A DNA stretch of 64,000 bases from assembly GCF_000520975.1 (NCBI RefSeq), contig NZ_JACB01000006.1:124001-188000 (forward strand), given 5' to 3'. This DNA comes from Aquimarina megaterium XH134 (GTDB lineage Bacteria > Bacteroidota > Bacteroidia > Flavobacteriales > Flavobacteriaceae). Position numbers and translations under genes: made by a program. Below the pieces are notes generated by a model. It searched no databases and was not told the DNA's origin. It saw only the letters and a list, made by a program, of their open reading frames with translations. Shown one piece after another: positions 1 to 8,206 of this stretch (position 1 is the first letter of the stretch; each line of letters begins with the position of its first letter).

Positions 1-209
1 TCTCCATCACCTAATTCACAATAGGTAAATCCTTCGGTATAATAATGTTTCAAAGCATGGAAATAAATATTGCGATTATTAGCAAACTCATCTGCAAAAC
101 TATTATCTCCCCGATGACAATCACTAAAAAAGATGAACTTAGACGTATCATCAAACGGAATTACTTTGGCATTTTTATAAGCACGATCCAAACGGGATTG
201 AGAAGACAT
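1..209 (-). CDS. Metallophosphoesterase (N-terminal fragment, runs off the window)
   Basis: Only the first 69 codons are in the window; the rest lies beyond base 1. The visible protein carries the calcineurin-like metal-binding block FFSDCHRGDN (D-x-H, residues about 29-31) and ends at ELGDG, which fits the second block (G-D). These blocks bind the two metal ions that hydrolyse phosphoesters. The start is the ATG read from 209-207; the sequence upstream is non-coding. Family assignment is good, but the substrate cannot be told from this fragment. Confidence 0.75.
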   Translation of the reverse strand, partial: MSSQSRLDRAYKNAKVIPFDDTSKFIFFSDCHRGDNSFADEFANNRNIYFHALKHYYTEGFTYCELGDG

Positions 210-398
210 ACACTACGTTTTTAGTAAATATACAATACTATATATTTTATTTGTGCTCGACTACCTAAAAAACATATAGTATTTTAATATCTGTTTGTAT
301 TTGATTCTCGTTGTTATCTTTATGAGAGCTTAATAGAACTATAAACTATTTTTCTATAAGTTGATCCAATTCTAGATAGTTTGTTTCGACATGTGCCG

Positions 399-1196
399 TT
401 AGTTCATTAATTTGTAATCAAGAATAGTAGCTTTAAAATACTTCTGTTTCCCTTTTTTAAGATCCCAGATTGCAGTCATCGTATTCGGAATCAACAATCC
501 ATTATAATCTTCATATTCTCCTAATTCTCCAATAAAATCTTCCAATTCTGTATCTCGATATCTTTTGGTTTTAAAATGATCGATCATCCCATTTTGGTTA
601 AATATAAAAAAGCCTTCAAGAGTATGATTCTCCTTTACGACAGTAGCCTTTATCGTTCTATAATCTATCGCCTCCCAGGAAATATCAGGGTTTAGAAAAC
701 CTATCGGAAACCAGATAAGTTCTCCCAAATACCGCCCCAATGAACTTTGATCTACTTTTTGACCCGAAAACAGAACTATATTTTTCAATCCCAATACACT
801 CACTTTTACTTCACCTTTACCATTAGTATATTTATCTCTGATTAGCATAGGTAATGCTTTTGCTTTCCATATAAACCCAAAGTTGTTAGAAGACATGTAT
901 TGCGTAGCAAAAAATAGTAACCATTTTTTTTCTGGATTCGTTCTGATCTGTCCTTTTTGGGTGAAAATAGCATTGCAGTATTTTGATTTTTCTACAATTT
1001 TGACTTTGCTAAGGTAATTTTTCATTAGATCAGGAAAATCATCCAAGTCTTTCAGAGTAATTTTTGCATCTATTTCTCTATTTTTATCGAATAATAGTAC
1101 TTTTTCTTTTTCTATAGAAGCATTAAACGATACTATCCCCACTATAGATATCACAGTTAACAGTATTAGTATACTTCCAATTATAATCAAAATCAT
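399..1196 (-). CDS. DUF6544 family protein, membrane-anchored
   Basis: A 265-residue protein with one N-terminal hydrophobic segment (residues 1-24) and a soluble domain. The pattern fits the DUF6544 family: a YLSKVK-type motif near residue 62, QKGQIR followed by a W and an ATQYM-like stretch, an RDKY segment, then DQSSLGRYLGELIWFP around residue 150, which is the most typical signature. Its function is unknown. Its start codon overlaps the stop of the small lipoprotein gene downstream in the minus-strand reading direction (1193-1196), so the two are probably co-transcribed. Confidence 0.7.
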   Translation of the reverse strand: MILIIIGSILILLTVISIVGIVSFNASIEKEKVLLFDKNREIDAKITLKDLDDFPDLMKNYLSKVKIVEKSKYCNAIFTQKGQIRTNPEKKWLLFFATQYMSSNNFGFIWKAKALPMLIRDKYTNGKGEVKVSVLGLKNIVLFSGQKVDQSSLGRYLGELIWFPIGFLNPDISWEAIDYRTIKATVVKENHTLEGFFIFNQNGMIDHFKTKRYRDTELEDFIGELGEYEDYNGLLIPNTMTAIWDLKKGKQKYFKATILDYKLMN

Positions 1197-1480
1197 TTAT
1201 AATTGTTTTTTGCTAGTTGTAACCAGGTCTTAAGGTCTTCTCGGGTTCTATCGTACTTATTTTTTAATAGAATCAAAGAATTTGTAGAAAGTTGATAAGC
1301 AAGTTTTTTAGCATTATACTCTATTTTAGAACCTATCTGTTGACTCCACAGATTTTTCTGACGGCAATAATTTATAGAGTCATTAGTCATTTTAAGAGTT
1401 GCCGATTTAATTTCTTCTTCTTTATCTGCACAAGATATAAGAACAGTAGTAAAAAACATCCATAATACATGTTTAGACAT
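1193..1480 (-). CDS. Small putative lipoprotein
   Basis: A 95-residue protein with a signal peptide and a lipobox ending in L-I-S-C (Cys17), so it is likely lipid-anchored in the envelope. The mature part is charged and mostly helical, with no domain I recognise. Transcribed from the minus strand it comes first, and its stop overlaps the ATG of the DUF6544 gene by 4 bases, which suggests translational coupling. Function unknown. Confidence 0.55.
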   Translation of the reverse strand: MSKHVLWMFFTTVLISCADKEEEIKSATLKMTNDSINYCRQKNLWSQQIGSKIEYNAKKLAYQLSTNSLILLKNKYDRTREDLKTWLQLAKNNYK

Positions 1481-1682
1481 ATATACATATTTTTATCGAA
1501 TTTCGTCGAAAAGACTGATTTTCGGAATGATATTTGTCATATTTAAAAAAGATGCTAGTCTTTATTTTAGCATAGAGATTAGATCAAAATACTAGCTCTA
1601 ATGAAGCTCAGAAACTATGTGAATTTTATACTAATACAGAGTAGTATAGATCTAACAATTAAGAACCATAAAATATAAAAAA

Positions 1683-1985
1683 ATGCAAATCAATATTCAA
1701 TTTGTGCAAATGCCAACTAGTGAAACTATGGAAGGTTATGTACATGAAAAACTAAATAAATTATTCAAAAAATATGACTGGATAATTAAATCGGATGTGT
1801 TTTTTAAAAAAGAAAATGACCCAAAAGGAAAAGGTAAAATCTGTGATGTAGAGTTAAGTTTACCAGGACCAAAACTATATGCTACATCTAATGAGAAAAA
1901 TTTTGAATTTGCTTTTAAAGAAACGCTTAGTGATCTGGAAAGACAACTCAAAAAACGAAAACAAGAAATGAAGCCATACATCTAG
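1683..1985 (+). CDS. hpf: Ribosome hibernation-promoting factor, short HPF/RaiA type
   Basis: A 100-residue protein of the RaiA/HPF (sigma-54 modulation) family. It begins MQINIQFVQM and keeps the family's beta-alpha-beta-beta-beta-alpha layout, with a basic KKRKQE-rich C-terminal helix. These proteins bind the 30S decoding centre and silence ribosomes in stationary phase or stress. The length matches the short form without the dimerisation domain. It stands alone, with 570 bases of non-coding sequence downstream and no obvious terminator directly after the stop. Confidence 0.85.
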   Translation: MQINIQFVQMPTSETMEGYVHEKLNKLFKKYDWIIKSDVFFKKENDPKGKGKICDVELSLPGPKLYATSNEKNFEFAFKETLSDLERQLKKRKQEMKPYI

Positions 1986-2271
1986 GCGCTACATTTCTGA
2001 AATGGGATCAAAATTTAACAGCCTAAAGTTCAAAAACTGATATTTATCATATTTTATGAATACTAATAGAGCTACTTTAGCTAATGGTTAACAAATGATT
2101 TCTTTAAATTTTTAGTTAAAAGAAATGGGTTTTGTTATAGAAATGTAACAAAGCCAGAGCAAAGAAATTAACTCTATTTCTAGGCAAATAGTCCGTAAAT
2201 TATATTTAGCAATAAATTAAATTGAACATTAGGAACTAGTATACCAATTAATGAAATTAATTTCTTTGAAG

Positions 2272-2303
2272 AAAACAGGTAGGTGCATACTTACCTGTTT
2301 TTG
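2272..2303 (+). terminator. Terminator-like hairpin
   Basis: Stem AAAACAGGTA / TACCTGTTTT (10 bp) with a 10-base loop, followed by T-rich sequence on the plus strand. It has the form of an intrinsic terminator for transcription coming from hpf or from an unannotated small RNA. Confidence 0.6.
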
Positions 2304-2330
2304 TTTTATATGTACTTATCTTTAAAATTT

Positions 2331-2358
2331 ATCGAAAAACAAATAAAACTTTTTCGAT
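2331..2358. repeat. Inverted repeat, 9-bp arms
   Basis: ATCGAAAAA and TTTTTCGAT flank a 10-base AT-rich loop 27 bases beyond the previous hairpin. It could be an operator or a structured RNA element upstream of the protease gene at 2556; no function can be assigned. Confidence 0.4.
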
Positions 2359-2555
2359 TATAACAAAAATAGGTAAGTGTCTGTTTTTTAATACAATTCA
2401 ATTCTTCATTACAAGACAACCATAATTCTATTATGCTAAACACTTGATTTACAGACAAAAAAATAAATTTTCAAATCGATTCAAATACAATATCAAGTGT
2501 CTATTGATCGTTAATTTCTACAATATAAACACAAATTCAACTTAAATTTTACATT

Positions 2556-3407
2556 ATGAAAACTAGTAAATTGTTAAGCCTGTCGGTTCTTACATTATCT
2601 GTATTACTATTTACCAATTGCCAAACAGAAGATGAATCTGTAACTACAGAAATTAATCAGGAATCTTCTAAATCAGAAGCTTCTGCAGAAGTTTATCCAT
2701 TAACAGGAAATGAAAAAAAAGTTACCAAAATGTTTTTTGGTGAGGAAACAGAATTTAACGAAGTAGATAATAATCTTATCCTTGGTGATATGATATTATC
2801 TCCCGAACAGGTAGAAGAAACTAACATTTTAGAAAAAGGAGTGATCCGAAGAAATAGGCATTGGCCTAAATCAGGAAGCTATTACTACATTCCTTATACT
2901 GTTGATAGTAATCTACCAAACAAAGGTCGTGTAACTAGCGCGATTAATCACTGGGAAAGTAAAACCAAAATACGATTCGTAAAAAGAACAAACCAAAGAG
3001 CTTATATTCGTTTTAGATCAGGATCAGGATGTTCTTCTTCTGTTGGAAGAACGGGGGGTAGACAAAATATCACCTTAGCTTCTGGTTGTTCTACTGGAAA
3101 CACTATTCATGAAATTGGACATGCAATTGGTATGTATCATGAGCAACAACACCCTAAGCGTGATAACTATGTTACTGTTAATTTTAACAATATCCAAAGT
3201 GGTAAAGCTTCTAATTTTAATAAAAGATCTTCTTCTTCAGTGAGAACCTCAACGTTTGATATTGGATCTATCATGATGTATGGTTCTTATTTTTTTAGTA
3301 AAAACGGAAAGCCTACAATCGTAAGAAAAAACGGAAGTACTTTTAATGTACAACGTAGAGCATTAAGTAGTAGAGACCTAAGTGTTATAAAACGATACTA
3401 TAAGTAA
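2556..3407 (+). CDS. Astacin-type (M12A) zinc metalloprotease, secreted lipoprotein
   Basis: A 283-residue zymogen. Residues 1-22 form a lipoprotein signal (FTNC, Cys22). A short propeptide contains GD at 77-78, in the position of the astacin aspartate switch that caps the zinc before activation. The catalytic domain has HEIGHAIGMYHEQ (His185, Glu186, His189, His195), the family zinc-binding motif, and a Met-turn SIMMYG at 238-243 with the usual Tyr ligand. Most astacins have SxMHY; here the His is Met. Two cysteine-bearing loops (Cys159, Cys178) may form a disulfide. It stands alone with its own terminator. It probably degrades extracellular protein; substrate unknown. Confidence 0.88.
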   Translation: MKTSKLLSLSVLTLSVLLFTNCQTEDESVTTEINQESSKSEASAEVYPLTGNEKKVTKMFFGEETEFNEVDNNLILGDMILSPEQVEETNILEKGVIRRNRHWPKSGSYYYIPYTVDSNLPNKGRVTSAINHWESKTKIRFVKRTNQRAYIRFRSGSGCSSSVGRTGGRQNITLASGCSTGNTIHEIGHAIGMYHEQQHPKRDNYVTVNFNNIQSGKASNFNKRSSSSVRTSTFDIGSIMMYGSYFFSKNGKPTIVRKNGSTFNVQRRALSSRDLSVIKRYYK

Positions 3408-3427
3408 AAAGAATAATCATTAATTAG

Positions 3428-3465
3428 AAAAGGAGGAGAATATTAAATATTCCTCTCCTTTTTTT
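3428..3465 (+). terminator. Terminator of the astacin gene (possibly bidirectional, also serving tyrS)
   Basis: Arms AAAAGGAG...AATAT and ATATT...CTCCTTTT, with two internal mismatches, followed by a T7 run. It begins 21 bases after the protease stop and lies 60 bases beyond the tyrS stop on the other strand. Confidence 0.75.
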
Positions 3466-3523
3466 AATATTCTATTTTTAAACCAATTTGATGTAGTATC
3501 CTTAAATAGATTCTACTCACATT

Positions 3524-4819
3524 TTATACCACCCTGATCACAAAATAGTTTTTCTTACCACGTTGTAATAAAACAAACTGATCGTTGATCAAGTCATTAT
3601 TAGATATCGAATAACTATCGCTAACCTTTTCTTTATTTACCGAGATAGAATTTTCTTTCAGTGCTCTTCTGGCTTCGCCATTCGATTTAAGAAATCCTGT
3701 GTGTTCTGCCAGGGCACCAATCATATCAATACCATTAGCGATCATATCTTTTGCAATCTCGGCTTGTGGCACTCCATCAAAAACATCTAAAAAAGTAGCT
3801 TCATCCAAACCTTTTAGATCTTCAGATGTAGATTTTCCGAAGAGAATTGCAGATGCTTTAATAGCGTTATCAAGATCTTCCTGGGAATGCACAATAACAG
3901 TAACCTCATCGGCTAGTTTCTTTTGTAAAATTCGCTGATGCGGAGCTTCTTTATGAGCAGCCACCAAGGTTTTTATTTCCTCTTCGGTTAAAAACGTAAA
4001 AATCTTAATGTATTTTTCGGCATCTTCATCACTGGTATTTAACCAGTATTGGTAAAATTTATATGGTGATGTTCGCTTTGCATCCAACCATACATTTCCG
4101 CCTTCAGACTTACCAAATTTAGACCCGTCAGACTTCGTAATTAACGGGCAGGTTAAGGCATATCCTTTTCCGCCAGCTATTCTTCTGATCAGTTCGGTTC
4201 CTGTAGTAATATTACCCCACTGATCACTTCCTCCCATTTGCAAAGTACATGTATGTGCTCTATACAAATGTAAAAAGTCATATCCTTGCACCAGTTGGTA
4301 TGTAAATTCTGTAAATGACATCCCTTCTGAAGATTCTGACGAAATTCGATTCTTAACAGAATCCTTGGCCATCATATAATTTACTGTTATATGCTTACCT
4401 ACATCTCTAATAAACTCTAGAAATGAGAACTCTTTCATCCAATCGTAGTTATTGACCAATACAGCTGCATTGGGAACATTACTTTCAAAATCCAAAAATC
4501 TGCTGAGTTGTGATTTTATAGCCTCCTGGTTATGGCGAAGCGTTTTTTCATCCAGTAGATTACGCTCTGCCGATTTCCCCGAAGGATCACCGATCATACC
4601 TGTAGCACCACCAACCAATGCAAAAGGCTTATGCCCTGCTCTCTGGTAATGTGCCAGCAACATGATAGGAACCAGGTTACCGATATGCAATGAATCTGCT
4701 GTAGGATCAAACCCTACATAGGCAGATCTCATTTGCTCCATTAGGTATTCTTCGGTACCAGGCATGGCATCGTGCAACATTCCTCTCCAACGTAATTCTT
4801 CTATAAAATTTGTAGTCAT
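3524..4819 (-). CDS. tyrS: Tyrosyl-tRNA synthetase
   Basis: Charges tRNA-Tyr with tyrosine in the cytoplasm. The class I signature HIGN is at about residue 45, and the KMSKS loop appears as KFGKS. The tyrosine-pocket stretch [10 protein letters not shown] is present, and an S4-like RNA-binding domain closes the C-terminus. The start is taken as the ATG at 4819 (MTTNFIEEL), 432 codons, because it matches the family N-terminus; an ATG five codons upstream is also in frame. A TAnnTTTG promoter box lies 26 bases before this start. Monocistronic. Confidence 0.95.
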   Translation of the reverse strand: MTTNFIEELRWRGMLHDAMPGTEEYLMEQMRSAYVGFDPTADSLHIGNLVPIMLLAHYQRAGHKPFALVGGATGMIGDPSGKSAERNLLDEKTLRHNQEAIKSQLSRFLDFESNVPNAAVLVNNYDWMKEFSFLEFIRDVGKHITVNYMMAKDSVKNRISSESSEGMSFTEFTYQLVQGYDFLHLYRAHTCTLQMGGSDQWGNITTGTELIRRIAGGKGYALTCPLITKSDGSKFGKSEGGNVWLDAKRTSPYKFYQYWLNTSDEDAEKYIKIFTFLTEEEIKTLVAAHKEAPHQRILQKKLADEVTVIVHSQEDLDNAIKASAILFGKSTSEDLKGLDEATFLDVFDGVPQAEIAKDMIANGIDMIGALAEHTGFLKSNGEARRALKENSISVNKEKVSDSYSISNNDLINDQFVLLQRGKKNYFVIRVV

Positions 4820-4844
4820 TGTACTATAATTCAATTAAGAGCGA

Positions 4845-4852
4845 CAAAGATA
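4845..4852 (-). promoter_or_regulatory. Bacteroidota -7 promoter box of tyrS
   Basis: On the minus strand this reads TATCTTTG, an exact match to the phylum's TAnnTTTG -7 element, 26 bases upstream of the chosen tyrS start. No clear -33 TTTG was found. Confidence 0.5.
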
Positions 4853-5085
4853 AAAATATGGATAATATCCAGCTATGAATATGATAGAAATTGGATGGTA
4901 TTGATTTATCATCTTCACCAATTGTAAAACATCTTTTACACTAAAATATTCCTTCCTCTTTTCTCTTAAAAAATTCTTGGCTATAATTTAATTACACGTT
5001 TCTGACTTTTCACTGAAAACAGGGGGAATGCAGTCTACAAATAATAATAATTTTCATTTCTATTAATTAAAAATCAATTTATATC

Positions 5086-5268
5086 ATGAAAAAACAAGCA
5101 AGTAATTCAAAAAAATTGAATCTTAAAAAATTAGAAATCACAAAATTAAATGGTCTACATACTATTTATGGAGGAGCACCAACTCTAGGAAAAAGTGATA
5201 ATCAAACACCAACCACTACAGAAGAACCTGATCTTGCAACATGTAGATGTACTGATTACTGCGATTAA
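5086..5268 (+). CDS. Putative RiPP precursor (class I lanthipeptide-like)
   Basis: A 60-residue peptide with a Lys-rich leader (LNLKKLEITKLN, residues 11-22) resembling the leader pattern of Bacteroidota class I lanthipeptide precursors, and a double-glycine cleavage site at 29-30 (IYGG). The predicted 30-residue core holds seven Thr, two Ser-poor stretches and three Cys (53, 55, 59) clustered at the C-terminus (CRCTDYC). That is the composition needed for thioether rings. It has its own terminator. No lanB, lanC, radical-SAM or peptidase-transporter gene lies within the window, so any maturation enzymes must act from elsewhere. The GG site and leader are seen; the class is inferred. Confidence 0.6.
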   Translation: MKKQASNSKKLNLKKLEITKLNGLHTIYGGAPTLGKSDNQTPTTTEEPDLATCRCTDYCD

Positions 5269-5275
5269 GAATATA

Positions 5276-5312
5276 AAAGACCTCAATAAATTTTTTAAAT
5301 ATTGGGGTCTTT
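5276..5312 (+). terminator. Terminator of the RiPP precursor gene
   Basis: Thirteen-base arms AAAGACCTCAATA / TATTGGGGTCTTT with one G-T pair, starting 8 bases after the stop codon. It isolates the small gene as a single transcription unit. Confidence 0.8.
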
Positions 5313-5371
5313 ATTATTTAACCAAAAAATGTGCATTATTTGTTTACTTTAGTATCGTAGAATAATATACT

Positions 5372-6388
5372 ATGATATTAGTTACAGGAGCAACAGGTTT
5401 AGTAGGAACACATCTACTGATTAGACTCATTCAGGAAAAACAACAAGTGCGTGCCTTATACAGAACCGAGGCCAAAAAAGAACATGCCAGAAAAGTGTTC
5501 TCCTCTTATTTCACAAGTGAGGAAAAACATTTGTTCGACACTATAGAATGGGTAAATACTGATATTAACAATATTCCTGTTCTAACTCAAGCTTTTGAAG
5601 GAATTACTCACGTATATCATTGCGCTGCCAAAATTAGCTTTAATCCATCTCACTATAAAAAATTAAGAAAAGCCAATATCCATGGTACTGCAAATATTGT
5701 AAACCTTTGTTTACTCAAAAAGGTAACTAAGCTCTGCTATGTAAGTTCAATTGCAACACTTGGAGAAAATTTATCCAGTTCTCATATTGATGAAAAAGCA
5801 GAATGGAATCCCGAAACTCCTAACTCTGTGTATTCAATTACCAAATATGGTGCAGAAATGGAAGTCTGGAGAGGAATACATGAAGGGCTTACCGCAGTAA
5901 TTGTAAACCCTGGTATCATTATCGGTCCAGGTTTTTTTGATAATGGTAGTGGATATCTCTTTAAAAGAATTTATAAAGGAATGAAATATTATACTACCGG
6001 AACCACCGGTTATGTAGCTATAGGAGATGTTATCGATATTATGTATAAACTTACTACAGGTCCCTATAGCAATCAACGGTATATTCTGGTTGGTGAGAAT
6101 TTAAGTTACAAAAGTGCTTTTGGCATGATTGCCCAGGCACTGCACAAACCATTACCTAAAAAGAGAATTTCTCCCTTTTTGATGAAAATTGCCTATTATG
6201 CGCAACGCGTTAGTCATATTTTGTTTAGAACAAACAGATCCATATTTAGATCATCTATACGAAGTGCATTTTCTACAAAATACTATGAAAACGACAAAAT
6301 AAAAAAAGAGCTTATTTACAGTTTTACTCCGATTGAAATAAGCATAAAAGAAACTGCTACTGTTTTTTTGAAGGAGGAGGGGTATTAG
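5372..6388 (+). CDS. NAD-dependent epimerase/dehydratase (extended SDR family)
   Basis: A 338-residue Rossmann-fold oxidoreductase. The N-terminus VTGATGLVGTHL is the extended-SDR dinucleotide-binding motif TGxxGxxG, and the catalytic Tyr-Lys pair is in YSITKYGAE near residue 155. A Ser in CYVSSIATLGE completes the triad. The sequence resembles the 3-beta-hydroxysteroid dehydrogenase/dihydroflavonol reductase branch often seen in flavobacteria, but the substrate is unknown. Its last 32 bases overlap the end of the convergent DUF4296 gene, an unusually tight tail-to-tail arrangement. Confidence 0.85.
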   Translation: MILVTGATGLVGTHLLIRLIQEKQQVRALYRTEAKKEHARKVFSSYFTSEEKHLFDTIEWVNTDINNIPVLTQAFEGITHVYHCAAKISFNPSHYKKLRKANIHGTANIVNLCLLKKVTKLCYVSSIATLGENLSSSHIDEKAEWNPETPNSVYSITKYGAEMEVWRGIHEGLTAVIVNPGIIIGPGFFDNGSGYLFKRIYKGMKYYTTGTTGYVAIGDVIDIMYKLTTGPYSNQRYILVGENLSYKSAFGMIAQALHKPLPKKRISPFLMKIAYYAQRVSHILFRTNRSIFRSSIRSAFSTKYYENDKIKKELIYSFTPIEISIKETATVFLKEEGY

Positions 6389-6863
6389 TCCTTTTTTTCT
6401 TAGCTTCTTCTATCTTGCCTTCGATTACATCTTCTGTAATAACAGGCAAATCTTTAAGATTAACTGTATCCTTACTTTTTGCAATAGAATCTTCAATTTT
6501 TTTAATAGAATCTTCTTCCTTTTTCAGCTTCTCGTATTTTGCTGTTTCTTTATCCAGATTAGCCTTTACACGAATAAAAATCGCTTCATATTTTTCTATC
6601 TGACCAGAATACCAGGCATTATTCTTGGCAAAAATAACACTATCTACACCATGTTTTTTCAGAATAAAATCTTCAGGATTAATACTTTTTTCCTCAAAGA
6701 TTTTTCTGTTAGAGCTTTTTGCTGCTCTTACAAAAGCAATATCAGTTAGAATTTCGACCATACGGTCTTCTTCTATAAATGATTCTGGTTTAGGACTTTT
6801 ATCTATACTCTGACAAGAAATAATAGTCAGAAAAGCTACAGTATATATTATATTTCTAATCAT
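6357..6863 (-). CDS. DUF4296 lipoprotein
   Basis: A 168-residue Bacteroidota-specific protein with a lipoprotein signal (TIISC, Cys17) and the DUF4296 pattern: a MVEILTDIAFVRAA helix, then FILKKHGVDSVIFAKNNAWYSG. The C-terminal third is a charged coiled coil ending in a Lys/Pro-rich tail. Function unknown, envelope location expected. Its ATG overlaps the stop of the dihydroorotase gene by 4 bases, so it is the last gene of the glycosyltransferase-dihydroorotase-DUF4296 operon. Confidence 0.85.
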   Translation of the reverse strand: MIRNIIYTVAFLTIISCQSIDKSPKPESFIEEDRMVEILTDIAFVRAAKSSNRKIFEEKSINPEDFILKKHGVDSVIFAKNNAWYSGQIEKYEAIFIRVKANLDKETAKYEKLKKEEDSIKKIEDSIAKSKDTVNLKDLPVITEDVIEGKIEEAKKKRTNTPPPSKKQ

Positions 6864-8206
6864 CTGTCAAAAGTTAGTCGTTGTGCGTGTCGCACATCAT
6901 AGAATTTAAAGTTCTTATATACCAAACTTCCATTAACAAAAGTATGCGTAATCCTTGATCTAAAGGTTGTTCCTTCAAAAGGCGACCATCCACATTTATA
7001 TGAAATATTATCTTTATTTACTGTCCAGGGAGCATTTATATCGACCAATACAGCATCTGCATAATACCCTTCTTTTATAAAACCTCTTTTCTCGATCTGA
7101 AACAATATCGCCGGATTATGACACATTTTTTCAACGATCTTTTCTAAGCTTATTTTATCCTGGTGGTAAAATTCTAACATAGCAGGAAGTGCATGCTGCA
7201 CCAATGGACCTCCAGATGGTGCTTTGGTATACACATTATCTTTTTCCTCTTTAGTATGTGGAGCATGATCTGTAGCAATTACATCTATTTTATCCTTTAG
7301 CAATGCTTTAAACAGAGCATCTCTGTCTTTTGCTGTTTTTACAGCAGGATTCCATTTAATCAATGTCCCTTTTTCTTCATAATCTGTATCAGAAAACCAC
7401 AAGTGGTGAATACAAACTTCGGCTGTTATTTTCTTTTCCTTAAGCGGAATTTTATTGGTAAACAATTCTAATTCCTTTGCTGTCGAAAGATGAAAAACAT
7501 GTAATCGCGCTCCCGTTTTTTTAGCCAGTGCTATTGCTTGTGATGAAGATAAATAACATGCTTCTTCACTCCTTATAATAGGATGAAATTTTACAGGAAT
7601 ATCATCACCATACTCTGCCTTATATTTTGCAGTATTATTCTTAATCGTTTCTTCATCTTCACAATGCACCGCGATTAACAAGTCTGTAGATGAGAATATT
7701 TTTTCTAATACTTCTGGATTATCGACCAGCATATTCCCTGTAGATGATCCCAGAAACAGTTTAAGAGCTGCCACTTTTTTAGGATCTACTTTTAGAATTT
7801 CTTCTAAGTTATCGTTTGTACCTCCAAACATAAAAGAATAATTCGCGTAGCTTGTTTTTGCAGCGATTTCAAACTTTTCTTCGAGTTTTTCTATTGTTGT
7901 CGTTTGCGGTACAGTATTAGGCATTTCTATAAAAGAAGTAATACCACCGGCTATAGCAGCCCTAGACTCAGTTTCTATAGTTGCTTTATGTGTTAATCCA
8001 GGTTCTCTAAAATGCACCTGATCATCAATAACCCCAGGTAATAAGTATTTACCTTCGGCATCAAAAATGTGCACATCTGGTGATTTTGCACTTATCTGCG
8101 GTGCAATTTCTTTAAAAATACCATTTTCTATATATACATCTCCATTAAAAATCTGCCCTTCATTCACGATGTTAGCATTTTTAATAAGCACATTATCCAT
8201 AATCAT
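6860..8206 (-). CDS. pyrC: Dihydroorotase (amidohydrolase)
   Basis: Catalyses cyclisation of carbamoyl-aspartate to dihydroorotate in pyrimidine synthesis. The 448-residue protein shows PGVIDDQVHFREPGLTHKA, the type I dihydroorotase signature, the Lys in AALKLFLGSS (candidate carboxylated Lys), HCEDE, FHLSTAKE and ATDHAPHT. The first His of the usual DxHxH pair is Gln here (DQVH), which I recall as a common trait of this phylum's enzymes. The start may be ATG 8206 or the ATG two codons later (8200). It overlaps the upstream glycosyltransferase by 4 bases. An allantoinase-like role is less likely. Confidence 0.88.
   Translation of the reverse strand: MIMDNVLIKNANIVNEGQIFNGDVYIENGIFKEIAPQISAKSPDVHIFDAEGKYLLPGVIDDQVHFREPGLTHKATIETESRAAIAGGITSFIEMPNTVPQTTTIEKLEEKFEIAAKTSYANYSFMFGGTNDNLEEILKVDPKKVAALKLFLGSSTGNMLVDNPEVLEKIFSSTDLLIAVHCEDEETIKNNTAKYKAEYGDDIPVKFHPIIRSEEACYLSSSQAIALAKKTGARLHVFHLSTAKELELFTNKIPLKEKKITAEVCIHHLWFSDTDYEEKGTLIKWNPAVKTAKDRDALFKALLKDKIDVIATDHAPHTKEEKDNVYTKAPSGGPLVQHALPAMLEFYHQDKISLEKIVEKMCHNPAILFQIEKRGFIKEGYYADAVLVDINAPWTVNKDNISYKCGWSPFEGTTFRSRITHTFVNGSLVYKNFKFYDVRHAQRLTFDR

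Larger units (their letters stand above)
1986..2555. other. Gene-free interval with two hairpins
   Basis: No plausible reading frame on either strand. It holds a terminator-like hairpin at 2272-2303 and a second perfect 9-bp inverted repeat at 2331-2358, then the AT-rich upstream region of the astacin gene. The first hairpin is about 290 bases beyond the hpf stop, far for a simple gene terminator, so a small RNA in 1990-2300 is possible but unproven. Confidence 0.5.

Noticed and set aside
5276..5312. Hairpin after the RiPP gene as part of a CRISPR-like or repeat element
   Set aside because: It is a single, perfect stem with a T-run directly after a stop codon; an intrinsic terminator explains it.
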